Part shown: positions 14,769 to 22,466 of the stretch, one piece after another
Position numbering within the stretch: position 1 is the stretch's first letter
Layout of the letters: every line of letters starts with the position of its first letter
DNA from: a virus
Virus record (IMG/VR): IMGVR_UViG_3300031951_000859
Coordinates: 1 to 30,011 of that record
DNA length: 30,011 nucleotides
Reading direction: 5' to 3' (one strand)
Position numbers and translations under genes: made by a program
The notes under the pieces: generated by a model
The model's input: only the letters and a program-made list of their open reading frames with translations
Database searches by the model: none
Told to the model about the DNA's origin: nothing

Positions 14769-16696
14769 GCAGGCAAGTGTTTATCCGCTCTCGTATTTAC
14801 AGCCACTTTCTTTTTACCGACTGTTTTGCTTCGCGCCTTCTGCACTCGATCCATCATAGCGTAGAGCTTACGCGCACCGGCTTCAGTCGAACCATTACCA
14901 AGTTCAGACACAATACGCGCAGGGATCACAAACTCACCATCAGCAAGACGAGCAGGCTGGCGGTTGCCAATGACAGCAGGGATAGAATCAGAAACTCCAT
15001 CGCCGGGCCCTTTCAATAAACGACCACCATCGGAATAACCGCCAAGATCAGAGACACCGCCACCAGCAGCAAATGGTAAAGCCCGCATAATTCCAGCAGC
15101 TTGACCAAATGGTTGCGGCCGCATGGGGCCAGAAATCCTCTGAGGGTTGAATTGTTCATACTGCTCCCTCGTCATTGGCAAATCGTGGGTTATAGCCCTC
15201 ATCCTGCCGCCCCCACCCTGCCTGCTTGACAAATACTCTTCGTAGGAAGGTTTTGCTTCTGGTTGCATTGCCAAAGGCGCAGATTGATTAACCATGCTCG
15301 GGCCGCTACCCACTGGTAAGTAACCGTTTACGCTTGCAGGGCCAGATTGCCCATTGTTATCTCTGCTTACGTTTAATGTACCTTGCAGATTTATCTGCCC
15401 ACCATCAGCAAGTTTTTGTTCTCCAGTATATGCACCCACTGCGGCATCTCCGCTCGGCGATATAACATTCACGGGCTCTGGGCGCTGCATAGTTGGGTTA
15501 GAGTACAAGGCGGTCTGAAGTTGCGCCTGTGGATACATTAGATTAGAGCCCACTGCGTTCATAGCAGACATAGTTTCAACTGGGCCACCAACAGCCAGCC
15601 CCATTAGCCCACCTTCAGCGGCTTTTCTATATTCTGGCCCCGGTGCTTCATAGGGTGTCTGCGCGGTAAAAACAGGATTAAAGTACAAACGTTCACTAGA
15701 GTCAGTTGTTGGGCTGACTGCATATGCTTCAGCGTTGGGGTTGTAGTCAAATGTATACGGACGAATAAGTGCTACGTCTTTAGATGGCGCTTTTTCTTTT
15801 GGTTTAAGTAATTGGTACGCCCCTAAACCTAAACCCGCCGTTGCCATTGGGTGTTCCTTGGCGTAATCAATTGCTGCGTCTACGCTTGGGTCTTTGAAAA
15901 AGTTACCCGCGTTTTGTAAGAAGTTTTGCCCCTTTACGATGGGTGACGCTGGGGTATATGGTGCCGGTGCTGATGCTATTCCGGGAGAACCTTGTGCTGC
16001 ACCGCCAGCTACATTTCGGTTAATTGCATCTATTACGCTGGCGTTTGTGTTAGCAGTATTTATTAGCGACTGAGTGCCACTACCTACTGCCTGCTGTTTC
16101 GCCGCATCCATCGCTAATTGTCGCGCAAGGTTCGTTTGTGCTTGTGCACCTGAACCAATAATGCTTCCCTTCGCCGCTTCCAGCGCCGCTGTCTGACCGG
16201 CTACCGTTGCATTAGGGATAATTGCCTGCGCCCCACCTAATGGGCTCATACCCAGAGTATTGAGCAAGCCACTCGCCGCTGGGGATGTAGTTAACGCAGG
16301 GACAGTGCTGTATAAAGAAGATAACCCCGTAGCTGTTGGCACCATGCTGGTAGTTCCTGCCAATCCAGCCAAAGGACTCATACCCATCGTATTGAGCAAC
16401 CCCGGCCCAGCAAGCGACTGCAAGCCACCAAGAGCAGGCGCTGCGGCGCTAAAAATACCCGGTGTGGCTGCTGCCAGACCCTTGCTAGCAAGAGCGGGTA
16501 AAGCTACGTTTGCCCCGGCATAGGATAAGGCGGGCATCGCCGCCAGAGATGCTTTAGCACCTAGAGCAGTGCCAGCCGCAAGACCAGTCGCTAAACTAGA
16601 ACCCCCAGCAAGGGCGGCACCCTTGGCTAGAGCAGCAGCGCCAGCGGTTGCACCAACAGTGCCCGCACCAGCAGCAAGAGGGGCTAAAAAAGCCAT
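14765..16696 (-). CDS. Large Ala/Gly-rich putative internal virion protein (643 aa)
   Basis: The start has GAGGTG six bases before the ATG. Roughly the first 150 residues are Ala/Gly/Leu-rich and hydrophobic and include an internal duplication (GLLNTMGMSPL and GLLNTLGMSPL). Several Gly-Gly elements follow (AAEGGLMGLAVGG, LADGGQ, YSDGGRLLKGPGDG). The last ~90 residues contain DSIPAVI, ARLADGEFVIPA and ELGNGSTEAGARKLYAMMDRV, a conserved-looking C-terminal block that I recognise from phage tail or internal virion proteins, followed by a basic tail. I therefore call it structural, with possible membrane interaction at the N-terminus. A 61-base gap with a short palindrome separates it from the upstream gene, the largest gap on this strand. 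It overlaps the GNAT gene as ATGA. Confidence 0.7.
   Translation of the reverse strand: MAFLAPLAAGAGTVGATAGAAALAKGAALAGGSSLATGLAAGTALGAKASLAAMPALSYAGANVALPALASKGLAAATPGIFSAAAPALGGLQSLAGPGLLNTMGMSPLAGLAGTTSMVPTATGLSSLYSTVPALTTSPAASGLLNTLGMSPLGGAQAIIPNATVAGQTAALEAAKGSIIGSGAQAQTNLARQLAMDAAKQQAVGSGTQSLINTANTNASVIDAINRNVAGGAAQGSPGIASAPAPYTPASPIVKGQNFLQNAGNFFKDPSVDAAIDYAKEHPMATAGLGLGAYQLLKPKEKAPSKDVALIRPYTFDYNPNAEAYAVSPTTDSSERLYFNPVFTAQTPYEAPGPEYRKAAEGGLMGLAVGGPVETMSAMNAVGSNLMYPQAQLQTALYSNPTMQRPEPVNVISPSGDAAVGAYTGEQKLADGGQINLQGTLNVSRDNNGQSGPASVNGYLPVGSGPSMVNQSAPLAMQPEAKPSYEEYLSSRQGGGGRMRAITHDLPMTREQYEQFNPQRISGPMRPQPFGQAAGIMRALPFAAGGGVSDLGGYSDGGRLLKGPGDGVSDSIPAVIGNRQPARLADGEFVIPARIVSELGNGSTEAGARKLYAMMDRVQKARSKTVGKKKVAVNTRADKHLPA
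16242..16402 (-). repeat. Internal duplication within the 643-aa virion protein gene
   Basis: Two 29-base segments, 16242-16270 and 16374-16402, match at 25 positions by hand count and encode GLLNTMGMSPL and GLLNTLGMSPL. They lie in phase, 132 bases apart, which points to a 44-residue duplication that has partly diverged. Confidence 0.7.
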
Positions 16697-16721
16697 AGTT
16701 TCACCTCAATGTCAATTGCAA

Positions 16722-16736
16722 GAAGTGTAGCACTTC
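16722..16736. repeat. Perfect 6-bp inverted repeat in the only sizeable minus-strand gap
   Basis: GAAGTG (16722-16727) and CACTTC (16731-16736) are exact inverted copies around TAG. The element sits in the 61-base gap 16697-16757 between two virion genes. No T tract follows on either strand, so it is not a standard terminator; it could be an operator, an RNA processing hairpin or chance. Confidence 0.5.
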
Positions 16737-16757
16737 ACTGCGTCAAATCCTATGGTA

Positions 16758-17078
16758 TTAGCCGACTTTCCAGTCGGTACCATCCGAATAAACCGGCACT
16801 TTTCCGCTACCACCACCAGCTACCGTGGTACCAAATGTTGATACCGACGAGTCAATGACAAACGCTCTAGCGCCTGCACCCAACGCGCCAGCGCCGGGTA
16901 ATGTTGCTACTGTATAAACACCGCTCAAACAGAACTGAGATGCGAAATTGTCTAGCGTGGCAAAGTACTGGCGCAGGATGTTATTAAGCGTGTCCTGATA
17001 CTGCCTGTCATAAACAACCGGCGCGTATGGCAGCAGCGGCGTTTTAGGTAAAGCTACTGGTTTAGTTTGTACAGTCAT
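16758..17078 (-). CDS. Small phage structural-type protein (106 aa)
   Basis: The start codon overlaps the previous stop as TGATG. The N-terminal half is probably helical (YDRQYQDTLNNILRQYFATLDNF). The C-terminal half reads as small beta strands: TVATLPGAGALGAGARAFVID, then a Gly-rich turn and PVYSDGTDWKVG. The ARAFVID...VYSDGTDWKV ending is common in phage tail or fibre-associated proteins, where it looks like a short beta-sandwich tip. Its place next to the 714-aa protein suggests a virion part, but function is not known. Confidence 0.65.
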   Translation of the reverse strand: MTVQTKPVALPKTPLLPYAPVVYDRQYQDTLNNILRQYFATLDNFASQFCLSGVYTVATLPGAGALGAGARAFVIDSSVSTFGTTVAGGGSGKVPVYSDGTDWKVG

Positions 17079-19222
17079 CAGCGTCTGCCGTCAGGTCTAA
17101 CATCGATTCGCGGCACACCCAACTGCCACTGTGTACCTAGCGTGTTGGACTCCACCTTAAACGCCATCTGCCGCCCACGAATCCGTGTGTACACAATCTC
17201 AGTAAATTCCTGCACCGTGTAAACACTTTGCGTCTGATAGGTTTGTGCGGACTGAACTACTGGAGCATTTGACGCACTGTAGCTGGCACCGGGATTCTGA
17301 CGTGGACGCACCGTGAAGTTAACTTCTGGGTTGATGGTGGTTGTACCCGACGTGTTGGAGCCGTCGAACGTGATATCAGGGATCATGCGCCAGACGAACC
17401 CGTAGTTGTGACCGTCACCAATATCAAAGTCGGATGACTGCACATACGCATTTATCGGGCTTGCAGGGTTAGTCGAGCCATCGTCCACCGCCGCTTCGTG
17501 GTACACCAGAATATTGTTGCTAGTCGCCGCTATTGGGTAATCGCGCAAGGATGTATCTAGCCACGCCGTTCTGTCCATTGAGCCGTAATACCAGACCCGA
17601 TCCAGATAGTTGAAAATAACGTAGCGATCAATAACCTCGGAATTGGCGGAACAGTAGAACCACCAGACCTCTGAGTAGCCTTCGTTCGTGCCAGCGTAGA
17701 CCTGCGAGAACTGATCCCGGTTAATGTTGTCGTAGATATAAGTACGCACCGCGCAGGGTAGCGTTTCCACTCGACCTGAGTAGACGTAGAACTTGTCTGT
17801 GCCCATCCAGTACACCACGCCCGCAGCGGTAGCCATCGCATTTGGCGAAGCAATAGAGATGTTGTCAGATAAAAGTGTAAAGCCCCAGACAAACGGAGGG
17901 CCAAGATACTGCATAGAGTAGACAGCCGCATCCGTCCAGACGTTGATTTCCTGACGAGTTTGCAGCGCACCGACAATTTCAGAGCCGTGGGACAGGCGGT
18001 AGCTACCTGCTTGGTTAGTAGCAACAGGCGTCCAGTCGGTATAGTCTTCTTGCGCAGTCCAGCGGATTAGCATCGGATCAAATATGGCTGTTCCATAAGT
18101 GCCGTATTCACTGCAACCAAACGCAATCACAATGCGCGTCTGATCCGACACCATGATCTCGTTGATCTGGCTTGGCACATCCGTGCCTGACACTAAAGTG
18201 CCACGAGTACCATACGCAGGCGTAGCTGCCGACCCCGGTTGCCACAGATACAAAGCGCCGCCGCGTGGTGAGAACAACAGGTCTTCGCCAAAGTTAGACT
18301 GACTCCACAGGCGCAACTGAAAGCCGAACCCTGTGGTAAAGCCTTGGCCCCAGCCGGGGAACGTAGTGGACTGAAATACCGACACACCTGTTGTGTGTGA
18401 AGCAGCCGTCGTACCGTCAGCGCCGCGAACGCAGCCTGTAAAATCAGTCGAAGTTTTACCCGAATAGGTGATGTATTCGCTATCAATTAAGATAGCCCCC
18501 GACGCTGAAAACGCTGCTGTGCTGTTTACAGTAATAGTCGTGACAGACGAATTAATTGTCCCGTTTAACGGAGACGCTGCACCGCCCGATACAAAGCCGC
18601 CCCACGGTGGCGCACCCCAACCAGTACCAATCGTATAAGTAGCAAAACCTGTATTGATCTGGTAGGCAATCGTTAGCCCTGTCATGGTGCTAGACGATGC
18701 TGTTGCGTTTGAGGTAACAGAAAGCTGAACGGTGTACTGCGTACCAGACAACACTGACACAATCTGAAACTCGTTATTCAATACTGACGCAGTAACGTTA
18801 CCGCTCAATGTGGTTGCGCCTGCCAGTGTTACAAAATCCCCGGTCTGCAAAGACTCAGCGTTTGTATCCGTGATTGTCAACAGGTTAGAGCCCGTCGTAA
18901 TTGCCAACGTAATCTGATTTGATGGGTTGGTATTAGTTTCACGAAGCGGTGTAATGTCGTAGTACGCCCCGCCCGACTCAATGTAGAACTTCAGATTAGT
19001 GCCTACACCCATTAGGTTGTAGCTTTTTAGTGTTACCCAATTCCATAGTGATCGGCATGTGCCGAGGAATGTATTGAACGAAGCAGCTGCCCAGCCACCT
19101 ATCTTCTCAGGATAGCCAGAGCGGAATCGCACTTTGTCGCAATCGTACCAACCACCCTCGTTGGCAAGCGTCGTGCCCTCGCGGTTTACACCGGGGCGGA
19201 ATTGAAGTTTCTGTAATGGCAT
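17078..19222 (-). CDS. Beta-rich virion protein, possibly P22 gp10-like (714 aa)
   Basis: The protein begins MPLQKLQFRPGVNREGTTLA followed by an EGGWYDCDKVRFRSGYPEKIGGW segment, and ends with a RIRGRQMAFKVES ... LGVPRIDVRPDGRR block. Both ends look like those of a widespread phage head-tail or tail protein family. The middle is almost wholly beta: Ser/Thr-rich strands at about 95-290 that resemble Ig-like or fibre insertions, then repeated Trp/Tyr-rich strands (about 290-600) that could form a propeller. P22 gp10, which plugs the portal, has a similar N-terminal plan, but the link is distant and from memory. The ATG is one base after the stop of the collar fibre gene and has no good SD, suggesting coupled translation. 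Confidence 0.6.
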   Translation of the reverse strand: MPLQKLQFRPGVNREGTTLANEGGWYDCDKVRFRSGYPEKIGGWAAASFNTFLGTCRSLWNWVTLKSYNLMGVGTNLKFYIESGGAYYDITPLRETNTNPSNQITLAITTGSNLLTITDTNAESLQTGDFVTLAGATTLSGNVTASVLNNEFQIVSVLSGTQYTVQLSVTSNATASSSTMTGLTIAYQINTGFATYTIGTGWGAPPWGGFVSGGAASPLNGTINSSVTTITVNSTAAFSASGAILIDSEYITYSGKTSTDFTGCVRGADGTTAASHTTGVSVFQSTTFPGWGQGFTTGFGFQLRLWSQSNFGEDLLFSPRGGALYLWQPGSAATPAYGTRGTLVSGTDVPSQINEIMVSDQTRIVIAFGCSEYGTYGTAIFDPMLIRWTAQEDYTDWTPVATNQAGSYRLSHGSEIVGALQTRQEINVWTDAAVYSMQYLGPPFVWGFTLLSDNISIASPNAMATAAGVVYWMGTDKFYVYSGRVETLPCAVRTYIYDNINRDQFSQVYAGTNEGYSEVWWFYCSANSEVIDRYVIFNYLDRVWYYGSMDRTAWLDTSLRDYPIAATSNNILVYHEAAVDDGSTNPASPINAYVQSSDFDIGDGHNYGFVWRMIPDITFDGSNTSGTTTINPEVNFTVRPRQNPGASYSASNAPVVQSAQTYQTQSVYTVQEFTEIVYTRIRGRQMAFKVESNTLGTQWQLGVPRIDVRPDGRR

Positions 19223-19223
19223 T

Positions 19224-20546
19224 TTACAGTTTCATAATAAATGCCAGCGCGTAGTACGGCGGCAGGTTTGCATTGGTAGCTGACGAACCTTCAGTGCTTA
19301 TTGATGTAGACGCAGTAATGTTTGCGGTGCCACTATTAGTAGAAATTTGCCCACCAAACCCAGTTGTATTTTGAGCGTATTGTTGTGCAGCGCCAGACGC
19401 TGAGTGTGGGCGATAATACAGAGCGGTAGTATGCGAGTGCCCAGAATCAGTTGCTGTTGTAGTAGCCGTGTGGGTGTGGCTTACCAATGTTGCGTTAGCA
19501 GAGCCACCTGTATTACCGGGGTTATATGTGTTACCGGCACCAACAATAAATCTATCTCGTAGGTCAGGAGTACCGTTTGTACCATTACATAACTGCCAAC
19601 CTGATGGAATAGTAGCAATACTGCCAGACCACATCATGATCATGCCGGTAACAAACGCGGTTGGTAGTGCGCTTGAAGACCATGTTGTGCCGTTAGATGT
19701 CAGCACATTCCCACTAGTGCCGGGGGCTACAGTTTGTACCGCAGAAGTGCCGTTACCCAGCAACACGTTGTTTGCTGTAAGAGACGTAGCCCCAGTACCG
19801 CCAGACGCTACAGGCAGTGTGCCAGTAGTAAGCGCAGAAGTAGAAGTTGCATAAACGGCGCCGCCGGAAGTAAATGAAGTCAGGTTTGTGCCACCATTAG
19901 CAGTCGGTAAAGTGCCCGAAACATGAGTTGCTAAACCTATCTTACCGTAGCTAGGAGCAACTCCTACTCCACCAGAAATTAAGGCATTTCCAGTAGCTAC
20001 GTCCGCTAATTTAGTTAAAGTTGTAGATGTATTCGCATACAGTAAATCGCCTACAGTATATGAAGATTGTCCTGTACCACCTGATGTCGCAGGTAGAGGC
20101 GAAGCAAGATTCAATGACGATACATAATCAACCGCCAAAGATACGTTTGTGCCGTCAGAAAATATGAGCGTCTCACGCCCAGCGGGAATAGTGGCTCCTG
20201 TGCCTGCCGCTGTCGTATTGCCAATAACTGTCGAGCAATAGATTGTCGCGTCATACGCACTAGCGTTTCTGATAATGTAGACTTTTTCCGCTGGTGGGAT
20301 GTAGACATTGAAGTTAGCGGTTGTAGTCGTAGTCAGATTAATGACCATGTTGCGAGACTGATCCGCTGCGCCGTTTAGTGCAGTCAACGCTTGATTAGCA
20401 GAAGTAATACTAACTGACACATAGCCAGAGATAGCATCTTCAATCAGCGTACCAAGATTACTATTAGTTGTCGCACCCCACGTACCAGACTGCTCACCAT
20501 TAGCAATTAATTCAATTCGTAGGTTTGGGCTATATGTACTTGGCAT
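19224..20546 (-). CDS. Tail fibre with phage collar domain (440 aa)
   Basis: This is a likely receptor-binding fibre. The N-terminal ~150 residues (PNLRIELIANGEQSGTWG, then beta strands with VYIIRNAS) look like an attachment domain. Residues about 150-300 contain fibre repeats with GGTGQSSYTVGDLLYAN, NGGTNLTS and GGTGATSLTANN units. At about 301-345 lies a tail-collar domain (GMIMMWSGSIATIPSGWQLC, then GTPDLRDRFIVGAG). After it comes a His/Ser/Thr-rich tip with HTHTATTT and HSHTT, typical of metal-coordinating fibre tips, and the end LPPYYALAFIMKL is the usual closing strand of such fibres. The SD (TAAGGA) lies within the end of the Rz1/Rz genes. Confidence 0.85.
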   Translation of the reverse strand: MPSTYSPNLRIELIANGEQSGTWGATTNSNLGTLIEDAISGYVSVSITSANQALTALNGAADQSRNMVINLTTTTTANFNVYIPPAEKVYIIRNASAYDATIYCSTVIGNTTAAGTGATIPAGRETLIFSDGTNVSLAVDYVSSLNLASPLPATSGGTGQSSYTVGDLLYANTSTTLTKLADVATGNALISGGVGVAPSYGKIGLATHVSGTLPTANGGTNLTSFTSGGAVYATSTSALTTGTLPVASGGTGATSLTANNVLLGNGTSAVQTVAPGTSGNVLTSNGTTWSSSALPTAFVTGMIMMWSGSIATIPSGWQLCNGTNGTPDLRDRFIVGAGNTYNPGNTGGSANATLVSHTHTATTTATDSGHSHTTALYYRPHSASGAAQQYAQNTTGFGGQISTNSGTANITASTSISTEGSSATNANLPPYYALAFIMKL

Positions 20547-20548
20547 CG

Positions 20549-20803
20549 CTATTCCTTACTTTTGCCTTGCGGCGTTGTATTGTTTGACGCATTGGTCGAG
20601 GGAGGCGCGGAGTTCGTCGGCTTCTCTAGCGATCCGGACAAGAAATTCGCCATCCTCTCTGTAAAGCTCTTTTCCGCTACAGGCGGCTGATCTAGCACCG
20701 GAAGTACCGGACACGGCACCATCTTTGGCGGGGCGCTCCTGCCTGTCGCGCAGGCTGTTAGTAAGAGCGGTAGCACGAGCATTGATGTTCTTAATCTCAG
20801 CAT
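20549..20803 (-). CDS. Rz1: Rz1-like outer-membrane spanin lipoprotein nested in Rz (84 aa)
   Basis: In a different frame from Rz, the ATG at 20803 is preceded by GGAGGG with a six-base spacer. The product begins with a short basic N-terminus, a hydrophobic stretch (MLVLPLLL) and the lipobox LTAC, with lipidated Cys at 18 and Ala at +2, which predicts outer-membrane sorting. The mature part is Pro-rich (SAPPKMVPCPVLPVLDQPP and NSAPPSTN), as expected of an o-spanin. It lies almost wholly inside the Rz gene and extends 7 bases past its stop, the nested arrangement known for lambda-type Rz/Rz1. It should join the inner-membrane Rz to fuse the two membranes in the last lysis step. Confidence 0.9.
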   Translation of the reverse strand: MLRLRTSMLVLPLLLTACATGRSAPPKMVPCPVLPVLDQPPVAEKSFTERMANFLSGSLEKPTNSAPPSTNASNNTTPQGKSKE

Positions 20804-21020
20804 CTTTTTCCCTCCGCAGCTTATCCGCCGCTTGCTGCATTTCCTGCTCACGTTGTCGCGCTTCTTCTTGTCCTTTAGCGTAGGCGGCGTACTGTTCCGC
20901 CTTTTCCTTGTCCCACGCCTGTTGAACTTCTGCGCGACCCGCAGAGTTGCCTTTATAATACCCGCCCCCAGCCGCCGCGCCAATAGCAAGCACGAAGCCA
21001 AGTATTACCCACGGGTTCAT
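20556..21020 (-). CDS. Rz: Rz-like inner-membrane spanin (154 aa)
   Basis: An N-terminal membrane anchor (about residues 4-22: WVILGFVLAIGAAAGGGYY) is followed by a long charged helix (about 28-95, rich in Glu, Gln, Lys and Arg) that predicts as a periplasmic coiled coil, then a short C-terminal part with two Cys (C113 and near residue 143). This is the i-spanin layout. The start overlaps the preceding small-protein stop as ATGA and has no strong SD. Paired with the nested Rz1 it completes lysis after the endolysin has cut the wall. Confidence 0.88.
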   Translation of the reverse strand: MNPWVILGFVLAIGAAAGGGYYKGNSAGRAEVQQAWDKEKAEQYAAYAKGQEEARQREQEMQQAADKLRREKDAEIKNINARATALTNSLRDRQERPAKDGAVSGTSGARSAACSGKELYREDGEFLVRIAREADELRASLDQCVKQYNAARQK

Positions 21021-21208
21021 TTTGGCGGCACCTTAGTCCCATCCAACTTCTTGTGCACCTTGATCTCTTTGCAGACCTGCACTTCCTTACCTTTACTGTC
21101 TTTCTGCTTGTTACAGACCTTCTTCGTCTCCGCAGCGTGAATCTGGATGGCTAACACTAAGCTTGTTAAAACAGTAATAATCATGCGTAGGCTGAGTAGC
21201 TTCATCAT
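21017..21208 (-). CDS. Small exported protein in the lysis cluster (63 aa)
   Basis: Residues about 1-25 form a signal peptide (basic start, hydrophobic core LRMIITVLTSLVLAI, and a cleavage-type site IHA before AET). The mature ~38 residues are basic and contain two Cys (KKVC and VQVC), which could form a disulphide in the periplasm. GGAG stands before tandem ATG codons at 21208 and 21205; the first overlaps the upstream stop as ATGA. The gene sits between the holin candidate and Rz, so a lysis-related role is plausible, but no family was recognised. Confidence 0.7.
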   Translation of the reverse strand: MMKLLSLRMIITVLTSLVLAIQIHAAETKKVCNKQKDSKGKEVQVCKEIKVHKKLDGTKVPPK

Positions 21209-21675
21209 GTGATCTCCGGATGTGGTGGTTGTACTGGGGCTGGTTTGCCGCCATAGCCTGTAGCTACAGACGGCACTGAACTAATAGGGTCAATACTTGG
21301 CTCCATGCGGACTGGCGCTTGGGTTGGTGCTGGTGCCTTGGGTGCCGATGGTGTCGGCTTATCTTCCCGCTCTTCCTTGGTGGATAACCCCGGTGGGGTG
21401 AATTGCGGCAGCGCATCCTTGCCTTTGACGGCGAGTAGGGTTGCCAATGAGCCAAGAATATATTTGCTCATGTCCGACAGAATTAAGAAGAACTGCTTGT
21501 CCGCCGGGGCCATGCCCGTCATCGGCTGAGTCACCCAAACCACGCTGTAGAGCGAAATACCCACCATCATCACAACAGTGAAGCAGAAGGTCACCGCGAT
21601 ACAGAACTTAATTACCGCATCGTGTTGTTCCTGTGTTAGCGCAAGGAACTGAGCTATCAACTTTAGGGGGTTCAT
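21205..21675 (-). CDS. Putative holin: two-TM protein with Pro-rich tail (156 aa)
   Basis: Two membrane segments are clear: about 22-48 (IKFCIAVTFCFTVVMMVGIS) and about 62-84 (FFLILSDMSKYILGSLATLL), separated by a short polar loop. The C-terminal ~65 residues are hydrophilic and Pro-rich with Lys, Glu and Thr (about 92-156). A small two-TM protein beside a GH19 endolysin and a spanin pair is the expected profile of a class II-type holin. The other membrane proteins in the cluster (101 and 228 aa) have a single TM segment each, so this is the best holin candidate, though an antiholin or a membrane adaptor cannot be excluded. Its 5' end overlaps the lipoprotein gene by 68 bases. Confidence 0.65.
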   Translation of the reverse strand: MNPLKLIAQFLALTQEQHDAVIKFCIAVTFCFTVVMMVGISLYSVVWVTQPMTGMAPADKQFFLILSDMSKYILGSLATLLAVKGKDALPQFTPPGLSTKEEREDKPTPSAPKAPAPTQAPVRMEPSIDPISSVPSVATGYGGKPAPVQPPHPEIT

Positions 21676-21859
21676 TTGTCTCTACCTTTACATCTTCAGG
21701 TTTTACAAGCTGGTCTGGGCAGGTGCCGGTGCTACTACAGTATGGTCTCTTGCACTCTTTCTTTTCCCAGTTTTCGGGATTTTGGCAAGGATATCGGTAC
21801 TGATCACATGCACTAAGCCAAACGACTGCCAGAATTAAACATATTGAGCGCAATTTCAT
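21608..21859 (-). CDS. Cys-rich lipoprotein in the lysis cluster (83 aa)
   Basis: The ATG at 21859 has AGGGA upstream. Residues 1-18 form a lipoprotein signal ending LSAC, with Cys18 followed by Asp; Asp at +2 is the classical signal for keeping a lipoprotein in the inner membrane of enterobacteria. The mature part has six more Cys (among them C25, C36, C41 and C47) in CQNPENWEKKEC and CSSTGTC, suggesting a disulphide-tied periplasmic domain. The gene overlaps the end of the endolysin (47 bases) and the start of the holin candidate (68 bases), both in other frames. A role in lysis control or superinfection exclusion is possible; neither is shown by the sequence. Confidence 0.75.
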   Translation of the reverse strand: MKLRSICLILAVVWLSACDQYRYPCQNPENWEKKECKRPYCSSTGTCPDQLVKPEDVKVETNEPPKVDSSVPCANTGTTRCGN

Positions 21860-22466
21860 AGTGATGTTCCCTGTCTGCCAATCCAATATATCCGCCGTTA
21901 ATACGCTTGGTCATGCCCTTAATATCTCCAGCGTCAGCCAACGCGTTGAGTTTATTCGTCTCCCAGAACCAGCAGGCGCTCTGCGCTGCACCCTCGAAGG
22001 TCTCCAAGTATTCAGACGCTTGCTCTGGAGTTAGGTCGAGTGACGCACCAAACCAAAAATAGTTATCCTTGCCCGTCAGCTGGAGAATGCCCCGTCCGCG
22101 AAAAATCCAGCCCTGCTCACTAGCCTCATCCCCGTTACCCATCCGGTTGGCATACACACGGCTGGCTATCTTCCTCGGATTGCGCTCATACTGCTTGGCA
22201 AGTTCAAGGGTGGGGAAGTACTTTGGGAACACGCGCATGAGTCCTGACGCGCTGTAGTTCAGGTTCTCAGTAACAAAGACAAAGCCGCCTGACTCATGCC
22301 CGCACTGGGCTAGGAACGATGCAACACGGGGTTTGGTGTTGATCTGATACTCTTCTAGAAGAGACTTACCGCCCAATTCAGTCTGTGGGCCGAACAGGGT
22401 GTCGTACCACTGCTGGGCGTATTTGGTATTGGGTGCGAACTTCTTGAACTGTGCCAGCGTGATCAT
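21813..22466 (-). CDS. Endolysin, GH19 chitinase-like muramidase (217 aa)
   Basis: This is the wall-cutting enzyme. The sequence carries the GH19 signature: QCGHESGGF with catalytic E58, a second acidic residue in TENLNYSA (E67), then FRGRGILQLTGKDNY at about 122-136. The end (ITKRINGGYIGLADREHHYE type, about 185-205) also fits the family. No signal peptide or membrane segment is present, so release should depend on the holin. At 217 aa it is a single catalytic domain without a separate wall-binding domain. The start overlaps the 101-aa gene as ATGA and the end overlaps the lipoprotein gene. Confidence 0.93.
   Translation of the reverse strand: MITLAQFKKFAPNTKYAQQWYDTLFGPQTELGGKSLLEEYQINTKPRVASFLAQCGHESGGFVFVTENLNYSASGLMRVFPKYFPTLELAKQYERNPRKIASRVYANRMGNGDEASEQGWIFRGRGILQLTGKDNYFWFGASLDLTPEQASEYLETFEGAAQSACWFWETNKLNALADAGDIKGMTKRINGGYIGLADREHHYEIALNMFNSGSRLA

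Noticed and set aside
16710-16746. Possible sigma70 promoter on the minus strand (TTGACG at 16746-16741 and TACACT downstream; a second TTGACA at 16715-16710)
   Set aside because: Spacing between TTGACG and TACACT is 11 bases, and no -10 like hexamer lies 16-18 bases from either box.
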